DNA from: Arcuatula senhousia | Taxonomy: Eukaryota > Mollusca > Bivalvia > Mytilida > Mytilidae | Length of the DNA: 64,000 nt | Direction: 5' to 3' | Assembly: GCA_963971305.1 (NCBI GenBank) | Contig: OZ020311.1 | Location: 186,001 to 250,000, forward strand | Part shown: positions 49,938 to 61,450 of the stretch, in pieces | Position numbering within the stretch: position 1 is the first letter of the stretch | Layout of the letters: each line of letters begins with the position of its first letter | The notes under the pieces: generated by a model | Seen by the model: the letters and a program-made list of their open reading frames with translations, nothing else | Databases searched by the model: none | What the model was told of the DNA's origin: nothing | Made by a program: the position numbers and the translations under genes

Positions 49938-51466
49938 TGCGGATCATGGATTGCAACGTTCGTGTATAAGTTTGCTTTAGTCTCTATCATAAAGGGAGGG
50001 ACAATCTTTGAATAGGTGACAATCAAAAATATTTGAGCAGCGGCGGATCCGGGGAGGGGGGGTCCGAGGTTGAAATTTTCCTCCTTTCCGACAAAAAATT
50101 TGCAAGTATCGTGTAGGTTTTCTGCAAAATTTGTCTAGAACCACCCCCTTTCCGTCCTTCGTCCACAGCGGAATTTATGTGGACCAACCCTTTCAAAAAT
50201 ATCTGGATCTGGCCCTGTTTGAGTTATAATATAATTTATTGCTATTAGACGTAAAAATTTTAAAGGCATACATGTACATTGCAAATTTTCATAAAGAGAT
50301 CTACAATTGGGTTTAAAGTTATTTCATATAATATTATATACTTCAAAATCATAGGCTGATCTGACAAATGATAACCATTAAAGTAGACGATAATTAGATG
50401 TGGAATAATTGTACGCCACACAACCAACATAAAGAAACGTGAATTTTAAAAATCACAATGGAAAACAGCCAACAGTCTTCAGCATGACCATAAGTCGCTG
50501 CTTGCCGTCTTGCATTGGCCCAAGACAAAAATACAAAAGAGGATGAGTCCAGTTTCCTTTTTGGTCACACTTAGAAAAAAGTCAAAATAACAATGTACAT
50601 TTTTTTTACATCTCCGCATGCTTGGAATGCTACTAAATGTTGAAAATAATAATATTATAAAACGAAAATTATCAAAATTTCTAGGCGCAAAATATATGTT
50701 TGATTTTCTTCTTCGGTATTCCCAGAATCCCGTTGGTATATCTTTTGTTCTCAGAATAATTTGAAGATTGAAACCTTTTTAAACTTTAACATTAAGCTGA
50801 TTTATAAGTATATATGAGCAACAGACTGTGACATCTTTGATCCAATGGAGACTTTTGTACAGCTCGATGCGCTGTAGGTTTAAGCAAACAACAGCTTTTC
50901 TCTATCTGCAATAGTTTCCTATTTCCTCCACTAACATAACCAAACTTAGATGCAATTATTTTAAACTAAATAGGAGATAATACAATGCTTATACTGGATC
51001 TAAAAACAAATAATGTTTGGGATAAACACTTACATGACTTAGATCCATCGACATGGCTTAATTTTAGATCGATTTTATAGTATGTGTTCAGCAAAGGCTA
51101 CATATAGAATTCAACAATAAACCTTAGCAGGACCTAGAAATAATAAAGTATTTTTTATGTTACTAAAGCAGACCTTTGCTTTTTGTGTCCATAGCGGCTT
51201 GCTAGGCAATATGCATTAGAGTCCACACTTGTATGCAAAACAAAAAACAGCGTTATATTTGGTACAAAGGCGTCAACAAATATAATGAGTTATATGTAAT
51301 ATGATTATATTAACCGTCAGGTATGGTAGGATTAGCCTAAAGAAAAATCAAGTCTGTCTTGTTGATATCTTTCTTGGGGGTAAGGAATCCTAACTTATGT
51401 TATGTTATCACCTACAATGTAATATCCTGAGTTAAAAATAAATTATATATTACCATGATAACATTA
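49938..51466. other. Non-coding DNA with dispersed repeat pieces
   Basis: CGGCGGATCCGGGGAGG near 50040 starts a common G-rich dispersed repeat. CAATGGAAAACAGCCAAC near 50458 and a family A phrase near 50830-50930 are other pieces. No gene supported. Confidence 0.4.
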
Positions 51467-51701
51467 AAAACGAAAGAATATGGAATATGTGCCAAAAAGA
51501 CACGATGCACATATTGACATGGTTTTAATAAATGTACTAAAGCAAAATTTCACTGCGTGTGAAGCGCTTTTCTGGATTAACCTTCATCAGACACGCTAGG
51601 AGAAGAAAACTTGGAAAACCGGTAGAATATTAAATTTGATAAAAAAAAAAATGCCAAAAAATACTACAACAATGACCAAACAGAAAAATTTATCAATTTT
51701 T
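51467..51701. repeat. Truncated 393-bp satellite unit, left of an insertion
   Basis: Begins at ATTAAAAACGAAAG inside the unit and runs to TTTATCAATTTTT. The array resumes at 53082 after the family A insertion. Carries one hammerhead-like motif at 51555-51596 (minus). Confidence 0.85.
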
Positions 51702-53079
51702 AGCTCACCTGGACCGAAGGTCCATGTGAGCTATTGCCATCACTTAGCGTCCGTCGTCGTCCGTCGTCGTCGTCGTCGTCGTCGTCGTCCGTCGTCGTCC
51801 GTCGTCGTTAACTTTTCTTTGATAATCTTCTCCTCCGAAACGACTAAAGGGATTGCTTTGAAACTTTGCACACTTCATCTATGGGATGTCCTCTACCAAG
51901 ATTGCACAAATGGTGACCGCCGTCCAAACAACATGGCTGCCGTTACTAAAAATAGACCAGGGGGGTCAGACTACTGTTTTTGGCTTGTAAATCAAAAACT
52001 ATAAGAGATAGATGAAATCTGATGCCAGCCTACTGTTTCAGCATCAAAAGCTCTACTAAAGTCTCCATTGAGTCGAAGTTGTCAGATGACCCCTTATAGG
52101 GGTTACGGCCCCTTAAAGGTGAAAAATAGCGTTTTTGCATGTTTTTGGCCTATAGAATGAAAACAATTGTAGATAGAGATAAGCTGTTGCTTGCATAAAT
52201 GTTCAGCTCATTTAGCTCTACAAAAGTCTCCATAGGGTCGAAGTTGTCAGATGACCCCTTATAGGGGTTACAGCCCCTTAAAGGCGAAAAATAGTGTTTT
52301 TGGCCTGTAGAATGAAAACTATTGCAGATAGAGAAGAGCTGTTGCTTGCTAAAATGTTCAGCCCATTTAGCTCTACAAAAGTTTCTATGGGGTCGAAGTT
52401 GTCAGATGACCCTTTATAGGGGTTTAAGCCCCTTAAAGGCGAAAAATAGCGTTTTTGCATGTTTTTGGCCTATAAAATGAAAACTATTGCAGATAGAGAA
52501 AAGCTGTTGCTTGCTTAAATGTTCAGCTCATTTAGCTCCACAAAAGTCTCAATAAGGTCAAAGTTGTCAGATGATCCATTATAGGAGTTAAAGCCCCTTA
52601 AAGATGAAAAATAGCGTTTTTGCATGTTTTTGGCCTATAGAATGAAAACTATTTTAGATAGAGAAAAGCTGTTGCTTGCTTAAATGTTCAGCTCATTTAG
52701 CTCTACAAAAGTCTCCATAGGGTTTAAGTTGTCTGGTGACCCCTTATAGGGGTAACAGCCCCTTTAAGGCGAAAAATAGTGTTTTTGGCCTATAGAATGA
52801 AAACTATTGCAGATAGAGAAAAGCTTTTGCTTGCTTAAACATTCAGCTCATTTAGCTCTACAAAAGTCTCCATAGGGTTTAAGTTGTCTGGTGACCCCTT
52901 ATAGGGGTAACAGCCCCTTTAAGGCGAAAAATAGTGTTTTTGGCCTATAGAATGAAAACTATTGCAGATAGAGAAAAGCTTTTGCTTGCTTAAACATTCA
53001 GCTCATTTAGCTCTACAAAAGTCTTCATAGGGTTGACATCAAGACCAGGTGAGCGATTCAGGCTCCTGGGAGCCTCTTG
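51702..53079 (-). mobile_element. Family A element, copy 4, inserted in the satellite
   Basis: Reverse orientation, with the terminal hairpin at 51702-51732 and the CAAGAGGCTCCCAGG end at 53079. It has six internal 155-bp units and a (GTC)n run (51748-51810). Comparison with intact unit junctions shows two extra A/T bases, a target duplication of AA. The 122-codon frame at 51636 with poly-arginine is produced by the (CGT)n run. Confidence 0.85.
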
Positions 53080-53081
53080 TT

Positions 53082-56000
53082 GAAGAAACAGCCAAACGTT
53101 GTCAAATTTGGAAATATGTAAACTGTGTCTTTCCAACACATATTCCAGTACTCGAAAATATATAAGAGCATACAACTGCAGCAAGGGGAAGCTTTCTACG
53201 ACCTCCACACGGCACTAAAGCCAAACTCTGAAATAATATTAAAAACGAAAGAATATGGAATATGTGCCAAAAAGACACGATGCACATATTGAAATGATTT
53301 TAATAAATGTACTAAAGCAAAATTTCACTGCGTGTGAAGCGCTTTTCTGGATTAACCTTCATCAGACACGCTAGGAGTAGAAAACTTGGAAAACCGGTAG
53401 AACATTAAATTTGATAAAAAAAAATGCCAAAAAATACTACAACAATGACCAAACAGATAAATTTATCAATTTTTGAAGAAACAGCCAAACGTTGTCAAAT
53501 TTGGAAATATGTAAACTGTGTCTTTCTTACACATATTCCAGTACTCGAAAATATATAAGAGCATACAACTGAAGCACGGGGAAGCTTTCTACGACCCCCA
53601 CACGGCACTAAAGCCAAACTCTGAAATAATATTAAAAACGAAAGAATATGGAATATGTGCCAAAAAGACACGATGCACATATTGAAATGATTTTAATAAA
53701 TGTACTAAAGCAAAATTTCACTGCGTGTGAAGCGCTTTTCTGGATTAACCTTCATCAGACACGCTAGGAGTAGAAAACTTCGAAAACCGGTAGAATATTA
53801 AATTTGATAAAAAAAAATGCCAAAAACTACTACAACAATGACCAACCAGATAAATTTATCAATTTTTGAAGAAACAGCCAAACGTTGTCAAATTTGGAAA
53901 TATGTAAACTGTGTCTTTCCAACACATATTCCAGTACTCGAAAATATATAAGAGCATACAACTGAAGCACGGGGAAGCTTTCTACGACCTCCACACGGCA
54001 CTAAAGCCAAACTCTGAAATAATACTAAAAACGAAAGAATATGGAATATGTGCCAAAAAGACACGATGCACATATTGAAATGATTTTAATAAATGTACTA
54101 AGGCAAAATTTCACTGCGTGTGAAGCGCTTTTCTGGATTAACCTTCATCAGACACGCTAGGAGTAGAAAACTTGGAAAACCGGTAGAATATTAAATTTGA
54201 TAAAAAAAAAAAATGCCAAAAAATACTACAACAATGACCAAACAGATAAATTTATCAATTTTTGAAGAAACAGCCAAACGTTGTCAAATTTGGAAATATG
54301 TAAACTGTGTCTTTCCAACACCTATTCCAGTACTCGAAAATATATAAGAGCATACAACTGAAGCACGGGGAAGCTTTCTACGACCTCCACACGGCACTAA
54401 AGCCAAACTCTGAAATAATATTAAAAACGAAAGAATATGGAATATGTGCCAAAATGACACGATGCACATATTGAAATGATTTTAATAAATGTACTAAAGC
54501 AAAATTTCACTGCGTGTGAAGCGATTTTCTGGATTAACCTTCATCAGACACGCTAGGAGTAGAAAACTTGGGAAACCGGTAGAATATTAAATTTGATAAA
54601 AAAAAAAAATGCCAAAAAATACTACAACAATGACCAAACAGATAAATTTATCAATTTTTGAAGAAACAGCCAAACGTTGTCAAATTTGGAAATATGTAAA
54701 CTGTGTCTTTCCAACACATATTCCAGTACTCGAAAATATATAAGAGCATACAACTGAAGCACGGGGAAGCTTTCTACGACCTCCACACGGCACTAAAGCC
54801 AAACTCTGAAATAATATTAAAAACGAAAGAATATGGAATATGTGCCAAAAAGACACGATGCACATATTGAAATGATTTTAATAAATGTACTAAAGCAAAA
54901 TTTCACTGCGTGTGAAGCGCTTTTCTGGATAAACCTTCATCAGACACGCTAGGAGTAGAAAACTTGGAAAACCGATAGAATATTAAATTTGATAAAAAAA
55001 AAATGCCAAAAAATACTACAACAATGACCCAACAGATAAATTTATCAATTTTTGAAGAAACAGCCAAACGTTGTCAAATTTGGAAATATGTAAACTGTGT
55101 CTTTCCAACACATATTCCAGTACTCGAAAATATATAAGAGCATACAACTGAAGCACGGGGAAGCTTTCTACGACCTCCACACGGCACTTAAGCCAAACTC
55201 TGAAATAATATTAAAAACGAAAGAATATGGAATATGTTCCAAAAAGACACGATGCACATATTGAAATGATTTTAATAAATGTACTAAAGCAAAATTTCAC
55301 TGCGTGTGAAGCGCTTTTCTGGATTAACCTTCATCAGACACGCTAGGAGTAGAAAACTTGGAAAACCGGTAGAATATTAAATTTGATAAAAAAAAATGCC
55401 AAAAACTACTACAACAATGACCAAACAGATAAATTTATCAATTTTTTGAAGAAACAGCCAAACGTTGTCAAATTTGGAAATATGTAAACTGTGTCTTTCC
55501 AACACATATTCCAGTACTCGAAAATATATAAGAGCATACAACTGAAGCACGGGGAAGCTTTCTACGACCTCCACACGGCACTAAAGCCAAACTCTGAAAT
55601 AATATTAAAAACGAAAGAATATGGAATATGTGCCAAAAAGACACGATGCACATATTGAAATGATTTTAATAAATGTACTAAAGCAAAATTTCACTGCGTG
55701 TGAAGCGCTTTTCTGGATTAACCTTCATCAGACACGCTAGGAGTAGAAAACTTGAAAAACCGATAGAATATTAAATTTGATAAAAAAAAATGCCAAAAAA
55801 TACTACAACAATGACCAAACAGATAAATTTATCAATTTTTGAAGAAACAGCCAAACGTTGTCAAATTTGGAAATATGTAAACTGTGTCTTTCCAACACAT
55901 ATTCCAGTACTCGAAAATATATAAGAGCATACAACTGAAGCACGGGGAAGCTTTCTACGACCTCCACACGGCACTAAAGCCAAACTCTGAAATAATATTA

Positions 56001-56641
56001 AAAACGAAAGAATATGGAATATGTGCCAAAAAGACACGATGCACATATTGAAATGATTTTAATAAATGTACTAAAGCAAAATTTCACTGCGTGTGAAGCG
56101 CTTTTCTGGATTAACCTTCATCAGACACGCTAGGAGTAGAAAACTTGGAAAACCGGTAGAATATTAAATTTGATAAAAAAATGCCAAAAAATACTACAAC
56201 AATGACCAAACAGATAAATTTATCAATTTTTGAAGAAACAGCCAAACGTTGTCAAATTTGGAAATATGTAAACTGTGTCTTTCCAACACATATTCCAGTA
56301 CTCGAAAATATATAAGAGCATACAACTGAAGCACGGGGAAGCTTTCTACGACCTCCACACGGCACTAAAGCCAAACTCTGAAATAATATTAAAAACGAAA
56401 GAATATGGAATATGTGCCAAAAAGACACGATGCACATATTGAAATGATTTTAATAAATGTACTAAAGCAAAATTTCACTGCGTGTGAAGCGCTTTTCTGG
56501 ATTAACCTTCATCAGACACGCTAGGAGTAGAAAACTTGGAAAACCGGTAGAATATTAAATTTGATAAAAAAAAGCCAAAAAATACTACAACAATGACCAA
56601 ACAGATAAATTTATCAATTTTTGAAGAAACAGCCAAACGTT
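53082..56641. repeat. Satellite array, nine units of 391-396 bp
   Basis: Unit starts (GAAGAAACAGCC) lie at 53082, 53475, 53868, 54264, 54660, 55054, 55448, 55841, 56232 and 56623 (last cut after 20 bp). Units are nearly identical; length varies mainly in an A-run before ATGCCAAAAA. Each gives the same 61-codon minus-strand reading (MCIVSFWHIFHIL..), not evidence of a gene. Each holds a hammerhead-like motif on the minus strand. Confidence 0.97.
53330..53371 (-). ncRNA. Hammerhead-like motif of the 393-bp satellite (first of nine)
   Basis: Minus strand: stem I GCGTGT (53371-53366) pairs perfectly with ACACGC (53335-53330). CTGATGA follows at 53365-53359, an 11-base stem II region AGGTTAATCCA, then GAAA (53347-53344), a palindromic stem III (AAGCGCTT) and C at 53336 as the cleavage base. 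Stem II has only two G-C pairs, and the 10.1/11.1 position is A/A instead of the usual G-C, which may reduce or abolish activity. Further copies start at 53723, 54116, 54512, 54908, 55302, 55696, 56089 and 56480, plus 51555. The copy at 54512 has a broken stem III palindrome. Confidence 0.6.
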
Positions 56642-56811
56642 GGAATTGTTGGAAAATAAGAAATGCAAAGTTTCTTACACACATTCTGATTTTCGGTTCT
56701 TAACGATTTTTAAATATATTCTATTTTTTTTTTATAATTATATATTTGTTTCTTCAAAAATGATGTAAATTTACCTTTCAGCTCACTAGATAAAGCATGC
56801 AATAGTCCGGA

Positions 56812-57591
56812 TCTACAGATGAGACCAAACCTAACCTGTACGAAAGTGAACTTAGAGCGGACCTGTGGTTCACTTTTTTGGTCTGGTTTAATTCTCTTGA
56901 CCAATCCACGAAGCAGACCTAGATCCACTATTCTGGTTTGGTTTGGTTGGAAAGCAGACCAGACCTCACCACAAGTCTGGTTCAGTCAAAATATTCTGGT
57001 CTGGTTTGCTTTAAATAGTGGACCAAACCTAGAGCGGACCAGACCTAAGTTTGGTCTGCTCTAAGTCTGGTCTGGTCTGCTTTTAATAGTGAACCAAGAG
57101 TTGACCAGACCTACAGCGAACCAGACCTAAGTTTGGTCTGCTCTAAGTCTGGTCTGGTCTGCTTTCAATAGTGAACCAACAGTGGACCAGACCTAAGTCT
57201 GGTCTGCTCTAAGTCTGGTCTGGTCTGCTTTTAATAGTGAACCAGACCTAGAGCGGACCAGACCTAAGTTTGGTCTGCTCTAAGTCTGGTCTGGTCTGCT
57301 TTTGATATATAGTGAACCAAGAGTGGACCAGACCTAGAGCAGACCAGACCTAAGTTTGGTCTGCCCTAAGTCTGGACACTCAAGGAATGGTCAGTTTCTA
57401 AAGGTCTGGTCTGCCTGAGGTCAGAGTGAACCAGACCTTGGGCCGGCAAATTTGCTTTTGGAGTGAACTTGAGAGCAGACCTAGGTTCACTAAAACCAAA
57501 CCAGACCAGAAAAAAGCAGACCTGAACCAGACTTCTGGTCCACTTTATAAGTCTGGTGCGCATACAGGTTAGGTTTGGACCCATCTGTAGA
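56812..57591. mobile_element. Fold-back element rich in GGTCTG/CAGACC
   Basis: Terminal inverted repeats TCTACAGATG..CCAAACCTAACCTGTA (56812-56840) and its complement (57563-57591). The interior is 3-4 tandem units of 66-82 bp containing AAGTCTGGTCTGGTCTGC and GACCAGACCTA, so it can fold on itself many ways. The 81- to 83-codon frames here are by-products. Confidence 0.85.
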
Positions 57592-57709
57592 ATAAATATA
57601 GATTTTGATTCTCTCAACTAAAGTTTTATTGAAACTCAATTTATGAAAAAATAGTGTAATATATGATTTTTTTTATCTTTAATTTAGAAGCAAAGAGATA
57701 CCAATTGGA
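57592..57709. other. Spacer
   Basis: AT-rich, no feature seen. Confidence 0.3.
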
Positions 57710-57875
57710 CATTCGAATGTCAAAGTCCAAAAGGGCGGCGATAAAACCATTTAATACAAACGAGAACGGCACGACGAAACGAACAACATAAAAAAAATGG
57801 GAATAGCAATCAACAACGCGAACTTTTAAAGTCGTAACGAGAACTCACCCTAGTGCTCATGGAAAGTAATCGGTT
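57710..57875 (-). mobile_element. 3' tail of the reverse-transcriptase element
   Basis: ATGTCAAAGTCCAAAAGGGC and AAGTCGTAACGAGAACTCA match the tail in reverse. Confidence 0.65.
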
Positions 57876-58051
57876 ATATTCATAAGCAAATTATATTATT
57901 ATATACAGTTAATAACATAATACAGCAGTAAAATGGCGTCTTTGTTAAATGTAATATGATGACAATATAATAGGTTCAAATAAACAATGTAGTCTGTGAT
58001 GTTGATAAATGTCTTGAGGTAATGTCTAGAGAAGCAAATGTATGTAATTAA

Positions 58052-58375
58052 TAGAGCCGGTGGTGTAGTTATTAACGCATCGGGCTACTCACACCAAGGT
58101 TGGTGGTTCGATCCTCGTCCGGGGTGAAAATTTCATGAATCAATTTCCCGACTCTCTCTTGACACCATTTGCGAGGATGGTCTCATGGAACAATGCTTGT
58201 CCTTCGGAAGGGACGAACAAAAGGTTGTCCCGTGTATGTGGAGAGCAATACCCCATTGCACGTTAAAGACCCCTTTGTAGAGTTCGATAAGAGTAGGCTC
58301 AATGGGGACCGCTGCAAAGGCCACAGTCACTCGCAAACTGCTAGCTGGAGAGGGATTTACATAAGCATTAAGCTT
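58052..58375 (+). mobile_element. tRNA-derived SINE
   Basis: The head is tRNA-like: an A-box-like TGGTGTAGTTATTAACG (58061-58077) and a B box GGTTCGATCCT (58105-58115), correctly spaced for RNA polymerase III. The body contains GTGGAGAGCAATACC, GCACGTTAAAGACCCC and TCGATAAGAGTAGG, and ends near GGATAAATAAATA. SINEs borrow a LINE reverse transcriptase; the partner is not identified. The 83- and 79-codon frames in it are not genes. Confidence 0.82.
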
Positions 58376-58967
58376 GTTTCCCAATCCAGGATAAATAAAT
58401 ATGTTTAAACTAAATGTATGTAAATTTGAAAGAAATTTTATAAAACAAGAATAGTCTATAAGTTACAACCTATATATAAACGTAAGAAGAAATGATACCC
58501 TTTCTCAAGATTGCAATAACTTAATATTCTGAGTTGAATACTAGCAAAAATGCAAACTATTAGAAGGTTATTTTTAATTTTCAAACGCTGCCTTAAAGTT
58601 GCTATATAGATAGGATAAATACACTGTAATCTATCCTTGGAAAGAAGCGTTCGGCGACGAATGCAGCGAAAAACCAGACGATTCCAGCGGTGGCGTTTTT
58701 ACTTAAGTCTGTTTTATATGAGCATTTGTGTCAAGTTATGGTACATCATTAATATTTGGAATGCAGTTGCACTAGCATCTGCACAGACCAATTTTAAGAG
58801 CATTTAAGGTCTACTGACTTTGCGATTTTTTTTACTGATTTGGCCAATGGTAACCTTTTTTTTTCTTAAGTACGTTTAACATGAAGCAATTATAGTACTA
58901 TACAGATCCAATAGCAAAAGTACAGATCAATTTCGAGGACATGTTAACTGTATGCTCCTGTAGGCAC
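58376..58967. other. Non-coding DNA
   Basis: No feature recognised. Confidence 0.35.
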
Positions 58968-59240
58968 GGTCATATATGGATTTCGTTCATATGAAGCAGA
59001 CTTTTGCAATCACTTTTAGACACAAAAGATCGCAGAATAGCTCTCTCTTTTCACTTCTGTTATATTGATGATGTCCTTTCACTGAACAATTATCGATTTG
59101 GTAAGTTCCTCCATTTCATAGATCCCAAAGAATTTTAGATAATCGACACAACAGATTATGCTTAATGTTTTGATCTACATCTCGAAATAGACACTTAAGA
59201 AACCTTTATGACAAACTTCAACATTCCAAACGTCACCTTC
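58968..59240 (+). pseudogene. Decayed reverse transcriptase fragment, copy 1
   Basis: Contains TCATATGAAGCAGAC and TATATTGATGATGTCCTTTC, which align with the YEADF and YIDDVLS parts of copy 2, but with stops and frameshifts. The remaining sequence to 59550 includes a 107-codon frame that is not recognised. Confidence 0.7.
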
Positions 59241-59555
59241 GTGATCTTGGGTTGGAAAAAGGAGGTGCTGCTATATTTTTCTACTTCTTGCAGGCTTTCC
59301 AGCATTATTTGCGACGTTGCCCTTTTCCGTCTTTTTAAGGCCGTAAGAGGCGAACCTCTTAGCACACTACTACAAATGTCTGATTCAAGAATTAGGCATT
59401 GTGCTATATACACTCGGACTTCATTTGACAAAGATATAAACGTAAATTTAAAACATCCACATGATCCACAATGGACCTTCAATGTGACCAGCCGTCGCTG
59501 CTCGCTGTCTTCCAATTGGCCCCTGGATTGAAAATAAACTACATATGATTACATA

Positions 59556-60160
59556 GGGATTCCAATGGGCACTAATTGTGCACCTTTGCTTGCTGATTTG
59601 TTTCTTCATTCATATGAAGCAGACTTCTTACATTCTCTTCTAGACAAAAAAGACCGTAGACTAGCTCTCTCTTTCAACCTCACGTTCCGTTATATTGATG
59701 ATGTCCTTTCACTAAACAATGCTCGATTTGGTGACTTTCTCCATCTCATATATCCCCAGGAGCTTGAGATAAAGGACACAACGGATTCTAGGAAGTCTGC
59801 TTCATATTTAGATTAAGAAATTGACTCACAAGAAAGACTTTCAACAAGGCTCTATGACAAACATGATGACTTCAACTTTCCAATCGTCAACGTTCCCTTC
59901 TTGTGTAGCAACATTCCGTCCGCTACAGCTTATTGAGTTTACGTATCTCAATTGATTCGTTACTCCAGAGCGTGCGGGACTTACATCGATTTCCTTTGCA
60001 GAGCGACACGTCTGACGCAAAAATTGCTCACACAGGGTTATGTTGCTCCTCGGTTGCTGTCTTCACTCAAGAAATTTTACGGAAGACATCATGCACTTAT
60101 AGACAAATATGGGATTTCGATCTCTCAGATGAGTGCAGATCTTGGTTTGTCATAGGGTGT
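59556..60160 (+). pseudogene. Reverse transcriptase fragment, copy 2
   Basis: One frame reads GIPMGTNCAPLLADLFL, then FRYIDDVLSLNN (the YxDD catalytic motif as YIDD), LEIKDTTD, SASYLD, and downstream LIRYSRACGTYIDFLCRAT and LKKFYGRHHALIDKYGIS. Two in-frame stops interrupt it (after SASYLD, and before VYVSQLIRY). The N-terminal part is missing. The GIPMGTNCAP/YIDDVL type is frequent in cnidarian and mollusc genomes; I cannot place its clade firmly (non-LTR or Penelope-like). Confidence 0.85.
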
Positions 60161-60412
60161 TGTTTTGTCTTCCTTACCGGATTTGACACGCTGAATGGAC
60201 TATTGGCAACGCGACGGGTGTGCTATAGCAAGCAGGAACTGCTTACTCTTCCGGAGCACCTGAGTTCACTCTTGTTTCGACTGGAGTTCGCGTTGTTGAT
60301 TAATATTCGGTTATTTTATGTTTCCATGTTTTACATGTTGTCTGTTTTTGTCCCGTTCCTGTTGGTGTTTACTGGTTTTGTCTCTGCCCTTTCGGACTTT
60401 TGATATTCGGAT
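60160..60412 (+). mobile_element. 3' untranslated tail of the RT element
   Basis: Starts after the YGIS..SADLGLS end. It contains CGGGTGTGCTATAGCAAGCA, CCGGAGCACCTGAGTTCACT and CCCTTTCGGACTTTTGATAT. Pieces of this tail occur alone at 24885, 43975, 45540 and 57710. Confidence 0.75.
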
Positions 60413-60429
60413 ACCCCATTGGTACCTCT

Positions 60430-61450
60430 GCTTCTATGATATCATAGCAGCCAACCATAACTCTTTCATGTCCTCTTTAAATACATTATTAAAAAAGGAA
60501 CATGAAGAGTTACCATATTTGTACTGGATACCTTAACTTCTCAAAACTCCATAAAAAGAAAAGTATATACATGTAGCTGGATCTTCATCGTGTTCAACTA
60601 CAGAATTGTCCGTTCAACTCACTAAGATTTTGTCTGCTGTCAAAGAAGGACAACAAGCATACTGTGACACTATTTATAATCGTAGTGGAATTAATCATTT
60701 TTAGATTTTAAATAAATCCCGGGCATTCTGTGAGGTTCATTCTTTGAAACCTTTCGATTTTTCAACTTTGTTCACCACATTGCTACACGAAAAATGAATT
60801 CAAGGAATTTGTTGTTTTAGGTTATTATTCTATATTTTTTTCCAAAACATCTTGTTTGCAGTATGCTTGATTTCCTTATTGACAACATATTTGTTTCATT
60901 TAGAGGAGAGCTTTTCAACAACAAATCGGCATTCCAATGGGCACAAACTGTGCTTTTCTCCTCTCCGACTTTTTTTAAACTCTAACGAGACTGAATTTCT
61001 TCAGGATCTCGTTAAGAACAGGAAGATGAAAGAAGCAAGGTCCTTTTATCTCACTGTCAGATATATTGATGACGTCCTCTCTGTCAACAACTCTTCGTTT
61101 GGTGATGGATTCTTTCAACATATCCTCCAGAACTAGAGATTAAAGATCATCGAATCCACTTGCTTTAAATCATTCTTGGATTTACATCTCGAATTTGACC
61201 CTGGTGGTCATCTCAGTACAAAAAATTACGAAATAAGAGACATTTTAATTTCAAAATTATTAACTTTCCTAACCTGTAAAGTAACAAGCCAATGTCACCT
61301 GCATTCAGTGTCTACATTTCACAACTAATTCGATATGCCAGGGCTTGTACACATTTTTCAGATTATTTTATCCGGCACCGCTTTCTCCGTAACTTACTTT
61401 TATAAGAAATAGGTCTTATACGATCTCTAAAGATTTCTTCGTTATCAGCC
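60430..61450 (+). pseudogene. Reverse transcriptase fragment, copy 3
   Basis: Includes more of the N-terminal side than copy 2: LPYLYWIP, SSSCSTTELSVQLTK, SAVKEGQQAYCDTIYNRSG, SLKPFDFSTLFTT, FLIDNIF, then GIPMGTNC and VRYIDDVLSVNNSSFGDG. The frame shifts repeatedly, with stops (for example after NHF and after NCAFLLSDFF), so it is dead. It lies directly downstream of copy 2's tail in the same direction. Confidence 0.8.

Noticed and set aside
51636..52004. 122-codon frame with a poly-arginine run
   Set aside because: Comes from the (CGT)n end of a family A element.
53102..56437. A 61-codon minus-strand frame repeated in every unit (MCIVSFWHIFHIL..)
   Set aside because: It is simply copied with the satellite unit; no known domain, no selection visible, and the strand is better explained by the hammerhead motif.
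58052..58130. A functional tRNA gene
   Set aside because: A and B boxes are present, but the cloverleaf is not complete and the sequence continues into a SINE body.
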